A stretch of 64,000 nt of DNA, taken from Aradus depressus. Its lineage: Eukaryota > Arthropoda > Insecta > Hemiptera > Aradidae. This document shows, piece by piece, positions 43,162 to 53,435 of this stretch. Numbering within the stretch: the stretch's first letter is position 1; each line of letters begins with the position of its first letter. The translations under genes were made by a program, and so were the position numbers. The stretch lies in NCBI GenBank assembly GCA_963662175.1, contig OY759222.1:15510222-15574221 (forward strand), written 5' to 3'. The notes under the pieces were generated by a model, which saw only the letters and a program-made list of their open reading frames with translations, did not search any database and was not told the origin of the DNA.

Positions 43162-43408
43162 TTTTTTTTTTTTATGGCATATCAACCACAAGGGTCATTG
43201 ATGCCTGGCTGTTCAAATAAGTAAGAGATCCCGCAGAGAAACTGGGGGGGCGAACGGAGGGGGGACCCCGCACAGGACCCCGGGGCACCCAGTGAGCGTC
43301 CCAGCCAGGCCAGGGGACAAGCAACGGCACAACTGGGCGTCTCTCTTTAGGCATTGGGCTTAGGCCCCGGTGTAGTTAGGCCTGTTAGAGAGGGTGTGCT
43401 TGTATGTG
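43162..43408 (-). mobile_element. 5'-truncated retroposon with poly-A and 12-bp TSD
   Basis: GC-rich insert whose minus strand ends in a poly-A tail. Flanked by the exact duplication TATTAAAGTATA (43,150-43,161 and 43,409-43,420). It is open for most of its length in one minus frame, ending TYLNSQASMTLVVDMP near the tail. I cannot place it in a LINE clade; it could also be a processed pseudogene. Confidence 0.8.
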
Positions 43409-43808
43409 TATTAAAGTATAATATTAAAGTATAATATTATTAAATAATAGGGAAAATTTCACCCATAAAAAACAAGAATATTAACTTGATTTTTAAAAAT
43501 GTATTTGATTGCAGTTTTGTTACGAACTGAATTATTTATGTTTATCTGTAGGTCATTTCATGTATTTGTTGTAGATCTAGAATGACCCAGAGTAAGTTCT
43601 ACTTTGTAACCTGTAATATTCCGTAGAAATATTCCAACTTACCATTGGCTTACTGAGTTCTCATCTGTTTATTTTCATTCAAATAACCTGTTTCGTTCGT
43701 TTATGTGTTTAAAAGTAGTTTTCTTGATGTTTTTTAGATTATTGGAACCCTTTAGTGAGTGGAATGATCATTTGTATTCAATAGATATAATGGGTGTGAT
43801 GGTGTCGA

Positions 43809-44015
43809 CACCTAGGGCCTAGGTCCCTGATCCTACCCTTCCCTGGAAGCTCAACCGTGAGGGGGTATTTAACGAGCATGTGACATCACCTCCGAAGGAC
43901 GGCGTGCTCAACGTTTTTGTTATCTTCCGAGCCGAGTCGGGTTTGTATCTACCCAGTTTGTATCTACCCAATCTTCAGTGCAGAAGGCAAGTATGCTTAC
44001 ACCGAGCAACAGCCC
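43809..44015 (-). mobile_element. Diverged SINE-A
   Basis: ACATCACCTCCGAAGGACGG, GAGCCGAGTCGGGTTTG and GCAGAAGGCAAGTATGCTTA in minus-strand SINE order. Contains a short TTTGTATCTACCCA duplication. Confidence 0.7.
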
Positions 44016-44039
44016 ACCGCCCAATTTAGTTAACTTAGA

Positions 44040-44560
44040 TTTTTTGACGTGGAACGTATTTCATTTCGGGGTTCGCTTGCTAAAACCGCTTATATCTTTG
44101 CAACCGTACTACCCGCGCGACTTACTTTGGTGTTGTTTTCTAGAGAAAGAAGCCACACATGACGCAATCAGAGCTAAACTTAGCTTCGCGCGCGGCTTTC
44201 ACAGAGACTTAGGCTCGGCTAAGTTTGTCGATCCGAGCGGGACTGGTCTCATTTGAGAGACCTCACTCTGCCATAGCAGATATAATCCGTCGAACTCAAA
44301 CCGGTGCTCTTCAGGAGTTATAAGGCTTACAAGTGTGTAATTTGTTGCAGAAATCTGACAGTTCCTCGACTATGGCGCCCCCGCGTTCGACATATAGTGT
44401 CCAGAAATGGCGTGAGGAGACTCAGGCAGCAAGACAGAGGGATGCCAATAATAATATAATAAAATACGTTTCACGCAACTGGGGCTGTGTCCCCGATACA
44501 GTCTGAATTTTTTTTCAGTTCCTTAGTTCCTGCACTAGAACAACCCTCAGTAACTGTTGC
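44040..44560 (+). mobile_element. Unclassified TTTTTTGACGTG element
   Basis: Starts TTTTTTGACGTGGAACGT, close to the start of the 48.6-kb insertion. A 45-codon frame begins at ATGGCGCCCCCGCGTTCGAC (44,372) and reads MAPPRSTYSVQKWREETQAA before a stop at 44,509. Both elements have 350-450 bp of leader and then a basic N-terminus, so they may be 5' ends of a DNA transposon family. Confidence 0.35.
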
Positions 44561-45164
44561 ATTACTAATAACGCGTATCTTGTCAGTAAACTTACCAGGT
44601 CAGTAAATTCACAATTTTTACCTGAGTTTCGTCGCGACGCGCCATGTTAACAGATCTAAATATTCCAGAAGGCTTCCCCCCTCCCCATGCACATGATCCC
44701 CTCCCCCCTTTCTATATTAATATTCATGTCTGGTTGTCGCGCAGGGGGGCTATCAAAATTTAACACCACATACTCTCCCCACCCCCCATCGAACTCGCTA
44801 CAAACCTTCTATTTTATTTATATTTTTTGTCGACTACATAATTCATTTTTTACGTAAAATAATTACTAACTCTAGAATAACCAGCCTTCCGATAAAAGAT
44901 ATGAAAATATAGCTGAACAGACGCAATTTATTAAATATTCATATCAGACAATTTGCTATCAATCACTGTTAAAAATAATAACATGTTGGGATATATGGTT
45001 CTAAGTTTCCAGCAACGATGTACTAACTTCATGAGAGATAAAAAGATGGAGTATCTTCTTGCATTTATATGCAGTAGTTCCATAGTTCAACTAGTTTTGA
45101 CAAATTGATCTTATCAAATATACTTTCAAAATATTGTTTGTCCGAAATTTTCCCTAACCAGGTT

Positions 45165-45290
45165 TTAGGAACATACGGGGGTATTTAACGATTATCTGAC
45201 ACCGCACAGACCCAAAACCATCGCTTAAAGTCCCTTTTCAAAGGACGGCGTGCTCTAGGTTTATTAATTAAGAATCTTGAACGGTTTTCG
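45165..45290 (-). mobile_element. SINE-A fragment
   Basis: ACCATCGCTTAAAGTCCC and AAGGACGGCGTGCTCTAGGT in minus-strand SINE order. Confidence 0.75.
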
Positions 45291-45395
45291 AATCTGTTGA
45301 GAAGATATATAATATAACTATTTGGAATTCTTTTCAAGATTTAGGATTTTTGTTAATTTTTAGATAAATGTTATTTGGTAGAATCTAATGGTGAA

Positions 45396-45690
45396 GAGCC
45401 GGTAACTCAGTGGTATGAGTGCTTGTCTATTGAGCTCAAGCCAAGGTCCTTAGTTTATTTTATCTGGGAAATAAAATAAACTTAAGCACGCCGTCCTTCG
45501 GATTGGACGTTAAGCGATGGTCCCGAGCTTCTAATATGTCAAGTACTCGTTAAAAACACCTACCCTAGGTGAATAAAAATTTAGGTTAGGCAAAATTTAG
45601 GACTCCCATGGTAGAGTCAAGCTCATGTCCACCAGAGTGGGCGATATGACCTTGTAGTTAAAGCCCGGGCATGAGTCATAATAACTAGCT
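45396..45690 (+). mobile_element. SINE-A, B box deleted
   Basis: Head GAGCCGGTAACTCAGTGGTA, then a direct jump to CCAAGGTCCTTAGTTTATTT. The rest is close to consensus, with a small deletion near the end. Confidence 0.9.
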
Positions 45691-45782
45691 CTAATGTTAA
45701 ACATTTTTTAAACAAAAAAAAAATCTCTCAAATTGAAGATGCAGAAAAACGCCGTTCAAGTTATTTTAAGGTACCTACATTT

Positions 45783-45895
45783 TTATTTATTATTATTTTT
45801 TGTGGCCTTATGAACTTGCTCATTAGCCATGACAATACTGGGGTTACCGGTTATTAAGGTACTATAATATCTATGGCCCCGGGTGGAAGTTATAT
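45783..45895 (-). mobile_element. SINE-B, 3' part
   Basis: Resembles the tail of SINE-B on the minus strand: GCCTTATGAACTTGCTCATT with TATCTATGGCCCCGGGT. Confidence 0.55.
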
Positions 45896-46638
45896 CTGTG
45901 AAATAAAACTCTTGCCCGCCTGTTAACGTCTCGTCAGTTGGATTTTTTTTAGACTCGAGACGTCTGTATAGAAAAAATAAAAGCAAAAAAGAGATTTTAT
46001 ATAAAGTAGGAAAAATAGAGCTGCAAGGAAAAAATACGAAGTTATTTAAGTTGTAAATTTCATAGTTTTTATTCCTTAATTTATGAAAATTTCCAAAAGT
46101 TAAAAAAAAAAATCTAATCTTCATTTCCATCAGGATGATAATAGCTTGGAGGGCGATCCAATAAACTTGACTAAGGTCAGACTAGGGGGAGATGGAGGGG
46201 AGAGGGGGGGGGGGGGATAATGAGGCGGATATCTGGGGAGGGGGGCGGTCTACAGGAGCAAAAGGGGCAGGGTTAGATGCCGGAGGTAATACATAGAGAA
46301 GAGCATGCATATGCAACAGATCCACTAGCCTATCTATGTCCCACATCAAAGGGATGGTCAGTCGGCTGAGTGGTTAGACAGACTGATCAAAATACTAATA
46401 TGTCAGAGGTCAACTGATATGGAAGTTCAGAGTTAATGGTGGCAAACTGTGGATAGACCAGGAAACCCTTTCTTTACAACAGAAGAATGATTAGTTTCCA
46501 GAGGCAAAAAGTATTATACACCCAATTAAATTATTGTGTATTTTCATTATAATAGTTGAAGACGCCGCGGTGACTTTCATATAACCAGTAATGCTAGTAT
46601 GATATGAATTTCAGAGCGAGAGGGTGAATTGTGAATTG

Positions 46639-46742
46639 AGAGGGCGCCGGTAGCTCAGTGGTATGCGTGCTTGATTACTGAGCTCAAGATCGCGGGTTCG
46701 TAACCCAGCCGAGGCCTTTAGTTTATTTTATCTGGGAAGTAA
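46639..46742 (+). mobile_element. SINE-A, left piece
   Basis: AGGGCGCCGGTAGCTCAGTG, B box GGGTTCGTAACCC, up to TATCTGGGAAGTAA, where SINE-B is inserted. Confidence 0.92.
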
Positions 46743-46977
46743 GGGAGCCATAGTGGCCGTGCGAGCGTAGGGCTTTGGTTGCATGGTCTCACCCATGGCT
46801 TGCGGGTTCGAATCCCGTCCGGGAGTGAGTTTTATTTCGTACATAGAACTCCCTCCCGGGGCCATGGATGTCATAAAAATTACTAAATAACACATAGATG
46901 GCTAGTGTGGTGTTTGCCAAGACCAATTAAATAATAATAATAATAAAAAAAATAAAAATAAAATTTAAAAAAAAAAC
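46743..46977 (+). mobile_element. SINE-B inserted in SINE-A
   Basis: A different tRNA-derived SINE. A-box region AGTGGCCGTGCGAGCGTAGG, long variable arm, B box GGTTCGAATCCCGTCC, a body with CTCCCTCCCGGGGCCATGGA, and an AATAAT/A-rich tail. Flanked by CTGGGAAGTAA and CTGGGAGGTAA (46,732-46,742; 46,978-46,988), an 11-bp duplication with one difference. The long variable arm suggests a Leu- or Ser-type tRNA origin. Confidence 0.9.
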
Positions 46978-47207
46978 CTGGGAGGTAAAATAAACTTAAG
47001 CATGCCACCTTTCAGATGGGACGTTAAGAGATGGTGCCGAGCCTGTACGATCTCATGTACTCGTTGAAGACCCCTCCCTACCCTGGGTGAATAAAAATTT
47101 AGGGTAGGCAAAATTTAGGACTCTCATAGTAGAGTCGGGCTCATGTCCACCAGAGTGACGAAAGAGCGCTCTGGTAGTAGGCGATATGACCTCCTAGTTA
47201 AAGCCCT
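46978..47207 (+). mobile_element. SINE-A, right piece
   Basis: Continues from GGGAGGTAAAATAAACTTAA through the central domain to GACCTCCTAGTTAAAGCCC. The final tail is lost. Confidence 0.9.
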
Positions 47208-47249
47208 CATATATACATATTAAATATACATATACCTATATATTTTACT

Positions 47250-47795
47250 TCCCCAGCTATACGAAGTATAGGGAAGATTATGTAATCGATCGAAATTCGA
47301 AGCGGAGTTTTCAACGGAATTTCATGTTTTCCAACGATCTGATTCCAAAAATGAGAAAAAAAGTCTATGTGTGTCTGTTAACACGATAATTCCCCATAGA
47401 ATGAATAAACTGACACAACATTTTATTTGTGTACCCAGAACTCTTTAAGGGCGAAACCTATTCATTTTCAGCTAAATCGGTAAAAGGGAAGAGAGGATTA
47501 GGGGGAAGATCAACTCAAAAATCCCAATAACTGCCAACGTAATAAAAGTATCGACACGAAATTTTATATTTAAATTGAAAACCCCATAAGAATAGCACCT
47601 ATTAATATTCTGTGAAATCGGTCGAAAGAAAGCGGGGGACCAGAGAAGGGGGTCGACACAAATACCCTGATAACTGCCGTAGGATGTAATGAATGTATCG
47701 ACCCACAATTTAGTATTGGATTCAGAAGCCAATATGTAAGTCAAATATTGAGTTTTAGCTCAAACGGTCGATTTGCATAGGAGCGAGAGCGATCC
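47250..47795 (-). mobile_element. CTTCCCC-family element, longest copy
   Basis: Minus orientation, from TTTTACTTCCCCAGCTATAC to CATAGGAGCGAGAGCG. About 545 bp with three internal modules of the form AACTGC...GTATCGAC. The terminal hairpin GCTATACGAAGTATAG is well preserved. Confidence 0.88.
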
Positions 47796-48177
47796 GACCA
47801 CTTTTTTCATTTGATAGTATGATATGTTGGTTATATGCTTTTAAAATAGGGAGGAGCATTAAGAGCATTAAAGTAGCTGATTCCTTTATGAGTTATACTT
47901 TTTTCAAAAAGAGAGGAACAATGTGAAGAAGACTAGTGCATTTGAGCATAATACATTAGTGAAGTAAGTTTAAGTCCTATAAAGTATACTTGGGGTCTCA
48001 TAAATAAAGTACAACAATGTATGAGATACAGTTTGTTTGTGAAGTATGTGCACCTCTACAATATAACTAGTAGAAACACGATACAGTACTCATTACAAGG
48101 TCATTTGTTTACTTCCAAGTAACTACTACTCAACTAGTTTTTAGCCATATAGGACTTAGATATATTGAGAAGGCATG

Positions 48178-48345
48178 CATACACCTAGGGACCTAAGCAT
48201 ACAATGTTCTAATCCCTCCTCTGTTACCTCTATTGTGGGAGTCATATTTGCCCACCCAAGTTTAGTTATCTAAGGGTGGTCATTTAACGAGTGAGTATCT
48301 TGGCTCAGTAGGCTAACCCACATGAGCGACCGGCGCACTCTCATA
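48178..48345 (-). mobile_element. SINE-A variant, tandem copy 1
   Basis: First of three adjacent minus-strand copies sharing CACCTAGGGACCTAAGCA and GAGCGACCGGCGCACTCTCA, each beginning with a GGGCTTAGATATATTGGGAA flank. Confidence 0.75.
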
Positions 48346-48540
48346 TTGGGCTTAGATATATTGGGAAGGCTGGTGTGCACCAAGGGACCTAAGCACCCAA
48401 TGTTTTTATCCCTTCCCAGTTAGTCCTACTGTTGGAGTCCTAAATGTTGCCTACACAGTTTTAGTAGGGGATCCTTTAACGAGTAACATGGGCTTAATAG
48501 GCTACCCCTTTACATCTGAGCTACCGACGCTCCTCATATC
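48346..48540 (-). mobile_element. SINE-A variant, tandem copy 2
   Basis: Starts GGGCTTAGATATATTGGGAA, contains AGGGACCTAAGCACCCAATG and ends with the head CTACCGACGCTCCTCAT. In direct tandem with its neighbours. Confidence 0.78.
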
Positions 48541-48603
48541 GGGCTTACGATATATTGGGAAGGCTGGTGAGTACACCTAAGGACCTGAGCCCCCAATGCT
48601 TTT
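48541..48603 (-). mobile_element. SINE-A variant, tandem copy 3, left piece
   Basis: Starts GGGCTTACGATATATTGGGA and breaks off after CCCCCAATGCTTTT where the 48.6-kb element is inserted. Confidence 0.75.
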
Positions 48604-49217
48604 TTGACGTGAAAACGTCTATTCGCTCGTTAAGCACAGTGATAGCCGGTCAAACTTTCTTGTGTTACAAAATACCGTCAGATTTCAATCGATAATAACT
48701 ACGAGACTAATAATGCGATAACAACGGTTGAGGTCCCAATGGATAGAGCATGTCTGTACGTGTTTGTTGTGCAGTGTTTGTTTTGCCTGTGACGTTATCG
48801 GGCTAGTGTGGGCGCCGGCGGATGATTGTTGCGAATTAGCGGTGTAAAATTAGATATTAGTGTAGCGTAATAACGCCTTTAAATAGGACGTTGATTCGGG
48901 TGTCATTGTAAAGAGCTTGAGGAGCACTACAAGGGCTCAAAGTGAAACAATAAAAATATTCGCCGAAATATATGTAAAAATCTGTATTAAATTGAAAATT
49001 GCAAAAAAAATTAAAGATGTCTCATAATAGTAAGTATGCGCGGAGTTATAGAAAACGCAAATCAGAGGAAAGCTCGCATCAAAAGGAATTTTAAAAACCT
49101 AAAATGTCTAGTGTCGAGCAAATGCAAGAGCTACGACATCATCCAAAAAAAATGAAAAATGATTTTATCCCGACGTTTTCACGGAAAATCTACGGTGTGG
49201 ATCTTGACTACGCCTTA
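48604..49217 (+). mobile_element. Unclassified insertion, TTTTTTGACGTG type
   Basis: Interrupts the third tandem SINE copy. It starts TTGACGTGAAAACGTCTATT and has an inverted CGTGAAAACGTC near 49,180. After a 410-bp leader it encodes MSHNSKYARSYRKRKSEESS and, one stop later, MSSVEQMQELRHHPKKMKND, a basic N-terminus of the kind found in several transposon proteins. The rest of the protein is absent. No duplication was identified. Confidence 0.5.
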
Positions 49218-49372
49218 ATTTTTTATCCCTTCCCAGTTAGCTGTACTGTGGGAGTCCTAAATTTTGCCTACACAGGTTTAGTAGAGTGTCCTTTAGGGAG
49301 TAACATGGGCTTAGTAGGCAACCTCTTTACCTCTGAGCTACCGACGTCCCCTCATAAAGGGCCTAGTATATT
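49218..49372 (-). mobile_element. SINE-A variant, tandem copy 3, right piece
   Basis: Resumes at TTATCCCTTCCCAGTTAG and runs to the head CTGAGCTACCGACGTCCCCT. Confidence 0.75.
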
Positions 49373-49799
49373 CCTATATTAGTAGTACATCTCTTCGAAG
49401 AAAAGTTAGTAACGTGCCAATAACGATGAAATTCCGGTGAAAAGTTACATACATTTTGATAGCAGTTTCCTCAAGTCAGTCTGTATTAAACGGCCCGTTA
49501 ACATGTCACAAAATGTCTCCATATAGTATTAAGAAAAGTTTCAAGAGCTTTGAATATGTATTGTGTGGGGTGGATAAGGCCTGTTACCTGTCACAGCTCT
49601 TCATGTGAGTAGCAGTGAAGCTGTCACATCTAACTTCACTTCCACCCCGAGTTAAGCAGCCGAGACAACCTGACGTATAACTAACAAAGACTAACAGAAT
49701 TAGTGATAATAGGGAAAGTTGTTGGAAAACACCAACAGACACAACATTAAAAGTAGATATAGACCACAATACAGATTTTTTAAGAAAATTCTATAAATC

Positions 49800-49830
49800 A
49801 TAACAATGTACTTCCCCAGAATGAAATAAA
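49800..49830 (+). mobile_element. CTTCCCC-family end fragment
   Basis: Only AACAATGTACTTCCCCAGAA remains before the fold-back element. Confidence 0.5.
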
Positions 49831-49844
49831 TAATAAAATATAGT

Positions 49845-50205
49845 ATGACCTCTCACAGATTTTTATTAGAAGTAGCTAGCCGGCTTTCGAGGTTTCACTC
49901 ATCATCAGGCAGTCTGATAAAAAATTAAAAAACATTTTGAATGAAAACTAAATAATATATAATAAAAATAAATAAATAAAACAATCTAAAAACTAAAATA
50001 TCATGGATGGGGACAGACGAGTTATTCCTGTCCACCATCTGAGTCACAACTGGGAGAACGGAGTACATAAGACTCTGAGAGTGTATGAGGGAAACCTCGA
50101 AAGCCGGCTAGCTACTTCTAATAAAAATCTGTGAGAGTTCATACCATATTTTATTTCACAACCTGTGAAATAATCACTTCTCACTACATCAGCCATCTTC
50201 ATATT
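49845..50205. mobile_element. Fold-back of the 20-kb family, second copy
   Basis: Left arm on the minus strand reads CAGACTGCCTGATGATGAGT then GAAACCTCGAAAGCCGGC. The right arm keeps GAGGGAAACCTCGAAAGCCG but has lost the CTGATG core. The one-sided 40-bp extension (ATCACTTCTCACTACATCAG) seen left of the 20.1-kb copy lies on the right here, so this copy is inverted relative to it. Confidence 0.82.
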
Positions 50206-50224
50206 ATTGAAATAAGTAAGTTTT

Positions 50225-50672
50225 CGCTGCGCCTACAAAACCAGTCGACCGTTTTCGCTAATATTCAATAGTTGACTAACATATGGGCTCCTAAATCCCC
50301 ATACTAAATTCTGTGTCGATGATTACACTACATCGGCAATTATTAGGGTTTTTGAATTGAACCCCTGAACCCCCTTCCCTTCAGCCGAGAATTGAACCCT
50401 TCAGCCGATATTGCTGACATTTTACAGGATATGTCCTCATTGGATTTTGATTTTAAACATGAAATTTCGTATCGATACAATCATTACATCGGTATTTATT
50501 GGAGTTTTTGAGTTGAGCCATTTAAAATTTCGTTTCGATACATTCTAACGGGAGTTATGTTCACAGGCAAACCCATACAGACATTTTTTTTTTTTTCATA
50601 TTTGAATTCTAGGTCGGAAAAATTTAAATTCCGTTGAAAACTCCGCATCGAATTGTTGACCGATTACATAAC
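50225..50672 (+). mobile_element. CTTCCCC-family element
   Basis: TTTTCGCTGCGCCTACAAAA through AATTGTTGACCGATTACATA. The left palindromic end and right hairpin are lost. Confidence 0.8.
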
Positions 50673-50904
50673 AGAAATTAAAAACAATAAGTTTCAGAAT
50701 ACCTCAACCAAAGTTGGTGCATCATGATCAGTTCTATCGAAAAATTGGTTGCAACTAGAAATGTTCGTTATTAGAATTTCCTATGTTCAGATTTAAAATA
50801 GAACAGATACCACCAAAGTTCTACTGCCCCAATAAATTTCCGAGTCATGAGTCACTTTTGAACTTTGTGCTGATGATGGCGTAAGCCGTAGCCACCAAGA
50901 AGCT

Positions 50905-51080
50905 CAGAGGTAGCAATGGTTCCTTACTGAGCTCAAGATCGCGGGTTCGTATCCCGACTCAGTCCCATAGGTTTTTTATGTGGAAAGTGAAAAAATATTG
51001 AGTACGCCGTCCTTCGGATGGTTCCGAGCCTGTAAGTGATAAAAGAGCACTCTGGTAGTAGGCGATATGACGTCATAATA
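50905..51080 (+). mobile_element. SINE-A variant with deletion
   Basis: Head with CTGAGCTCAAGATCGCGGGT and TTCGTATCCCGACTC, a TTTTTATGTGGAAAGTGAAA linker, CCGTCCTTCGGATGGTTCCG, and the CACTCTGGTAGTAGGCGATA tail. Confidence 0.82.
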
Positions 51081-51127
51081 CTAACTATTATTGGTATTTT
51101 TTTTTTAATTTTCTTTTTTTTTAGTGC

Positions 51128-51190
51128 TTGTAAGTTGACTTTTTTAAATGTAAGTAATGTTGTTTCTTTTGGGGTAATGTGATTTGGTGG
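51128..51190. repeat. Fragment of the 18.9-kb repeat
   Basis: TTGACTTTTTTAAATGTAAG then TAATGTTGTTTCTTTTGGGG parallels 18,857-18,905. Confidence 0.55.
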
Positions 51191-52005
51191 GAAGACTCAA
51201 AAACCTCGAAATTTTCGGTTTTTCGCGAATAACTAACAAACGATGCATTGTCTCAGAAAATGATATTCTGTCAAAAAATTAAAATACATAAAATTCTGCA
51301 TCGAATGAGCTTATAGTATTTGAAATTACGTGAAGAGGTATACAATGTATACTATACATAATATGTGAGTTCAAATAACGACCATTTTTTCCATTTTTAG
51401 GAAAAATAGCATAAAGGACAAATATAGAGATTGCTCTACACTAGCGTATGTGAAAAAATAAAAGGTCTTCAGAAATGACTTTCTTAGGGACGACCTTTTC
51501 GCATATTAAAATTTCCTCATGCGACCCCTATCATACCTTACCCTTCATAATTTTCATGCCTTAACCAGAAGCTCTCCCCTCCCCTTTCAGAAGAGTGCAT
51601 TACTTTATAATCAGCTAGATAGAGAAGAGGATGGCCAGCCGTCGCTCCAAAGATCCGCAAGGGAGATGTTAATATTTAAAATAGCGCGAGTTGGGTGGTA
51701 AGAAAAAAAAAAGAGGCGGGAACATCCCTTATAATTACCCCGCCCTCTTAACTGTTGTGGCGGGAAAATAGGAAGGGGAGAAAAAAAAAAAAAGTTTCTT
51801 TTAAAGCGCTTTGTTTTTAAAGTCCCGCTTCAAGTGATAAACGATTAAACAGAATTAAGTCCCTGACAACGGGGGAAGGCTAACAAGTTATAGCGCTTAA
51901 TAAGACACCTCATTAGGACAACTGTAAATGTAAAAAATAATGAAATAATGTATAGTTGTAATTAAATGAGGTGAACAGTCTGAGGTTAAATGTTAATAGG
52001 GGAAG
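51190..52005. other. Intergenic or intron, no recognised element
   Basis: No known repeat or coding signal. Confidence 0.4.
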
Positions 52006-52007
52006 TA

Positions 52008-52353
52008 GGTCTCTTAAGGTAGACAATATATGGTGAGTGTTGTCCAAACCAAGGTCTTAAGGCAGACAATATATTGTGAGTGTTGTTCAAACAAAGGTCT
52101 TAAAGCAGACAATATATGGTGGGTGTTGTTCAAACAAAGGTCTTAAAGCAGACAATATATGGTGAGTGTTGTCCAAACAAAGGCCTTAAGGCAGACAATG
52201 TATGGTGAGTGTTGTTCAAACAAAGGTCTTAAAGCAGACAATATATGGTGAGTGTTGTTCAAACAAAGGTCTTAAGGCAGACAATATATAATGAGTATTG
52301 TCCAAACAAAGGTCTTAAGGCAGACAATATATGGTGAGTGTTGTGCAAACAAA
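52008..52353. repeat. Minisatellite, 43-bp unit, 8 copies
   Basis: Eight units built on GGTCTTAAGGCAGACAATAT followed by ATGGTGAGTGTTGTTCAAAC. Units differ by 1-5 bases and length is constant except for the first, so the array is fairly homogeneous. Confidence 0.97.
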
Positions 52354-52392
52354 CGGTTTCAAAAATATAATATGTACATACAAAAAATAAAA

Positions 52393-52485
52393 CTTCGGTG
52401 AATCACCCGTAATATACGTCCCCAAAACGAATTAACCAATTAACTCTTCGTTCCCCTTCCAAAACAGTCGACCGTTTACGAAAAT
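52393..52485 (+). mobile_element. CTTCCCC-family left-end fragment
   Basis: TTCGGTGAATCACCCGTAAT, then CGAATTAACCAATTAACTCT. Confidence 0.7.
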
Positions 52486-52761
52486 AGTAGGCAACAGGAT
52501 TACTACTTGAGTGTAGAGGGTACTGGGGACCTCAGGGGGAGGCAACTGTAGGGAGACTACTAATCCTCATCTGGTCAACAAGTGGAAGGGGGTACCTAAT
52601 CATCACAACATAATAAATAATAAATGACGACGAATTCAAGCAACTTGCCTGAACAATAAATTTTAAGGTCATTATGAAGAGTGAGATTAGAAACATAGAA
52701 GGGTGGATTGACTATTGTTCTTAGGACTTTGGATTAGAATTTGATGGTAAGTGGCTTAGTA

Positions 52762-53435
52762 CAGTAGAACCTCTTTAAGTCGAACCTCGATAAGTCGAAA
52801 ACCTCCAAAACTCGAAAAAAAGTTTTGTTCCTTTCCCTTCAAGCCCCAAAACCTCCATTACTCGAAATCTCAACCCTCTATTAGTCGAAATAATCAGTGA
52901 GTCCCTACAAGCCATTTTGGTACATATTTTCACTCTATAACTCGAAAAAATAAATTGGACCTCTGTATCTCGAACATAGCAATGTTTTATTTTACAACCT
53001 TTACAACTCGATTATTTAAAACTTATTACCTCTATAGCTCGAAGAAAAATAAGTTACCGACTTAAGAATTTGCAGACAATGTACACCATTTTTACTTAGA
53101 AAACAATTTAGGAGTATACAATAAATAAGATTACCAATTATCTAAAGCAAAAAAAATTACTGACTTTTTTTAATACCTACATATACTACGTATTTTTTAT
53201 TTTAAGGATGTTTTGAAATAATTTATATTTATAATAAATATGAATATGTTTGTTACCTCTGTAACTTGAATTTTTATTTATTTCACCTCTCTAACTCAAA
53301 ATTAGTTAGAATGAATCTTAACCTCTACAAGTCGAATCAAAATCCGCCTAAGTCGAAATCCTCCATAAGTCGAAAAATCTATAACTCGAATTTTTTGGCG
53401 TCTCCCTTGATGTTCGACTTATAGAGGTTCTACTG
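52762..53435. mobile_element. Pogo/Tigger-type element with reiterated TIR motif
   Basis: Ends CAGTAGAACCTCTTTAAGTC and the inverse ending AGAGGTTCTACTG, flanked by TA. These are standard for the pogo/Tigger branch of Tc1/mariner. The 674-bp inside contains about 16 variants of the terminal phrase (ACCTCTATAACTCGAA-like) at both ends in the same direction, and no transposase. Confidence 0.88.

Noticed and set aside
52008..52353. CRISPR array
   Set aside because: Units are contiguous without unique spacers, and the genome is eukaryotic.
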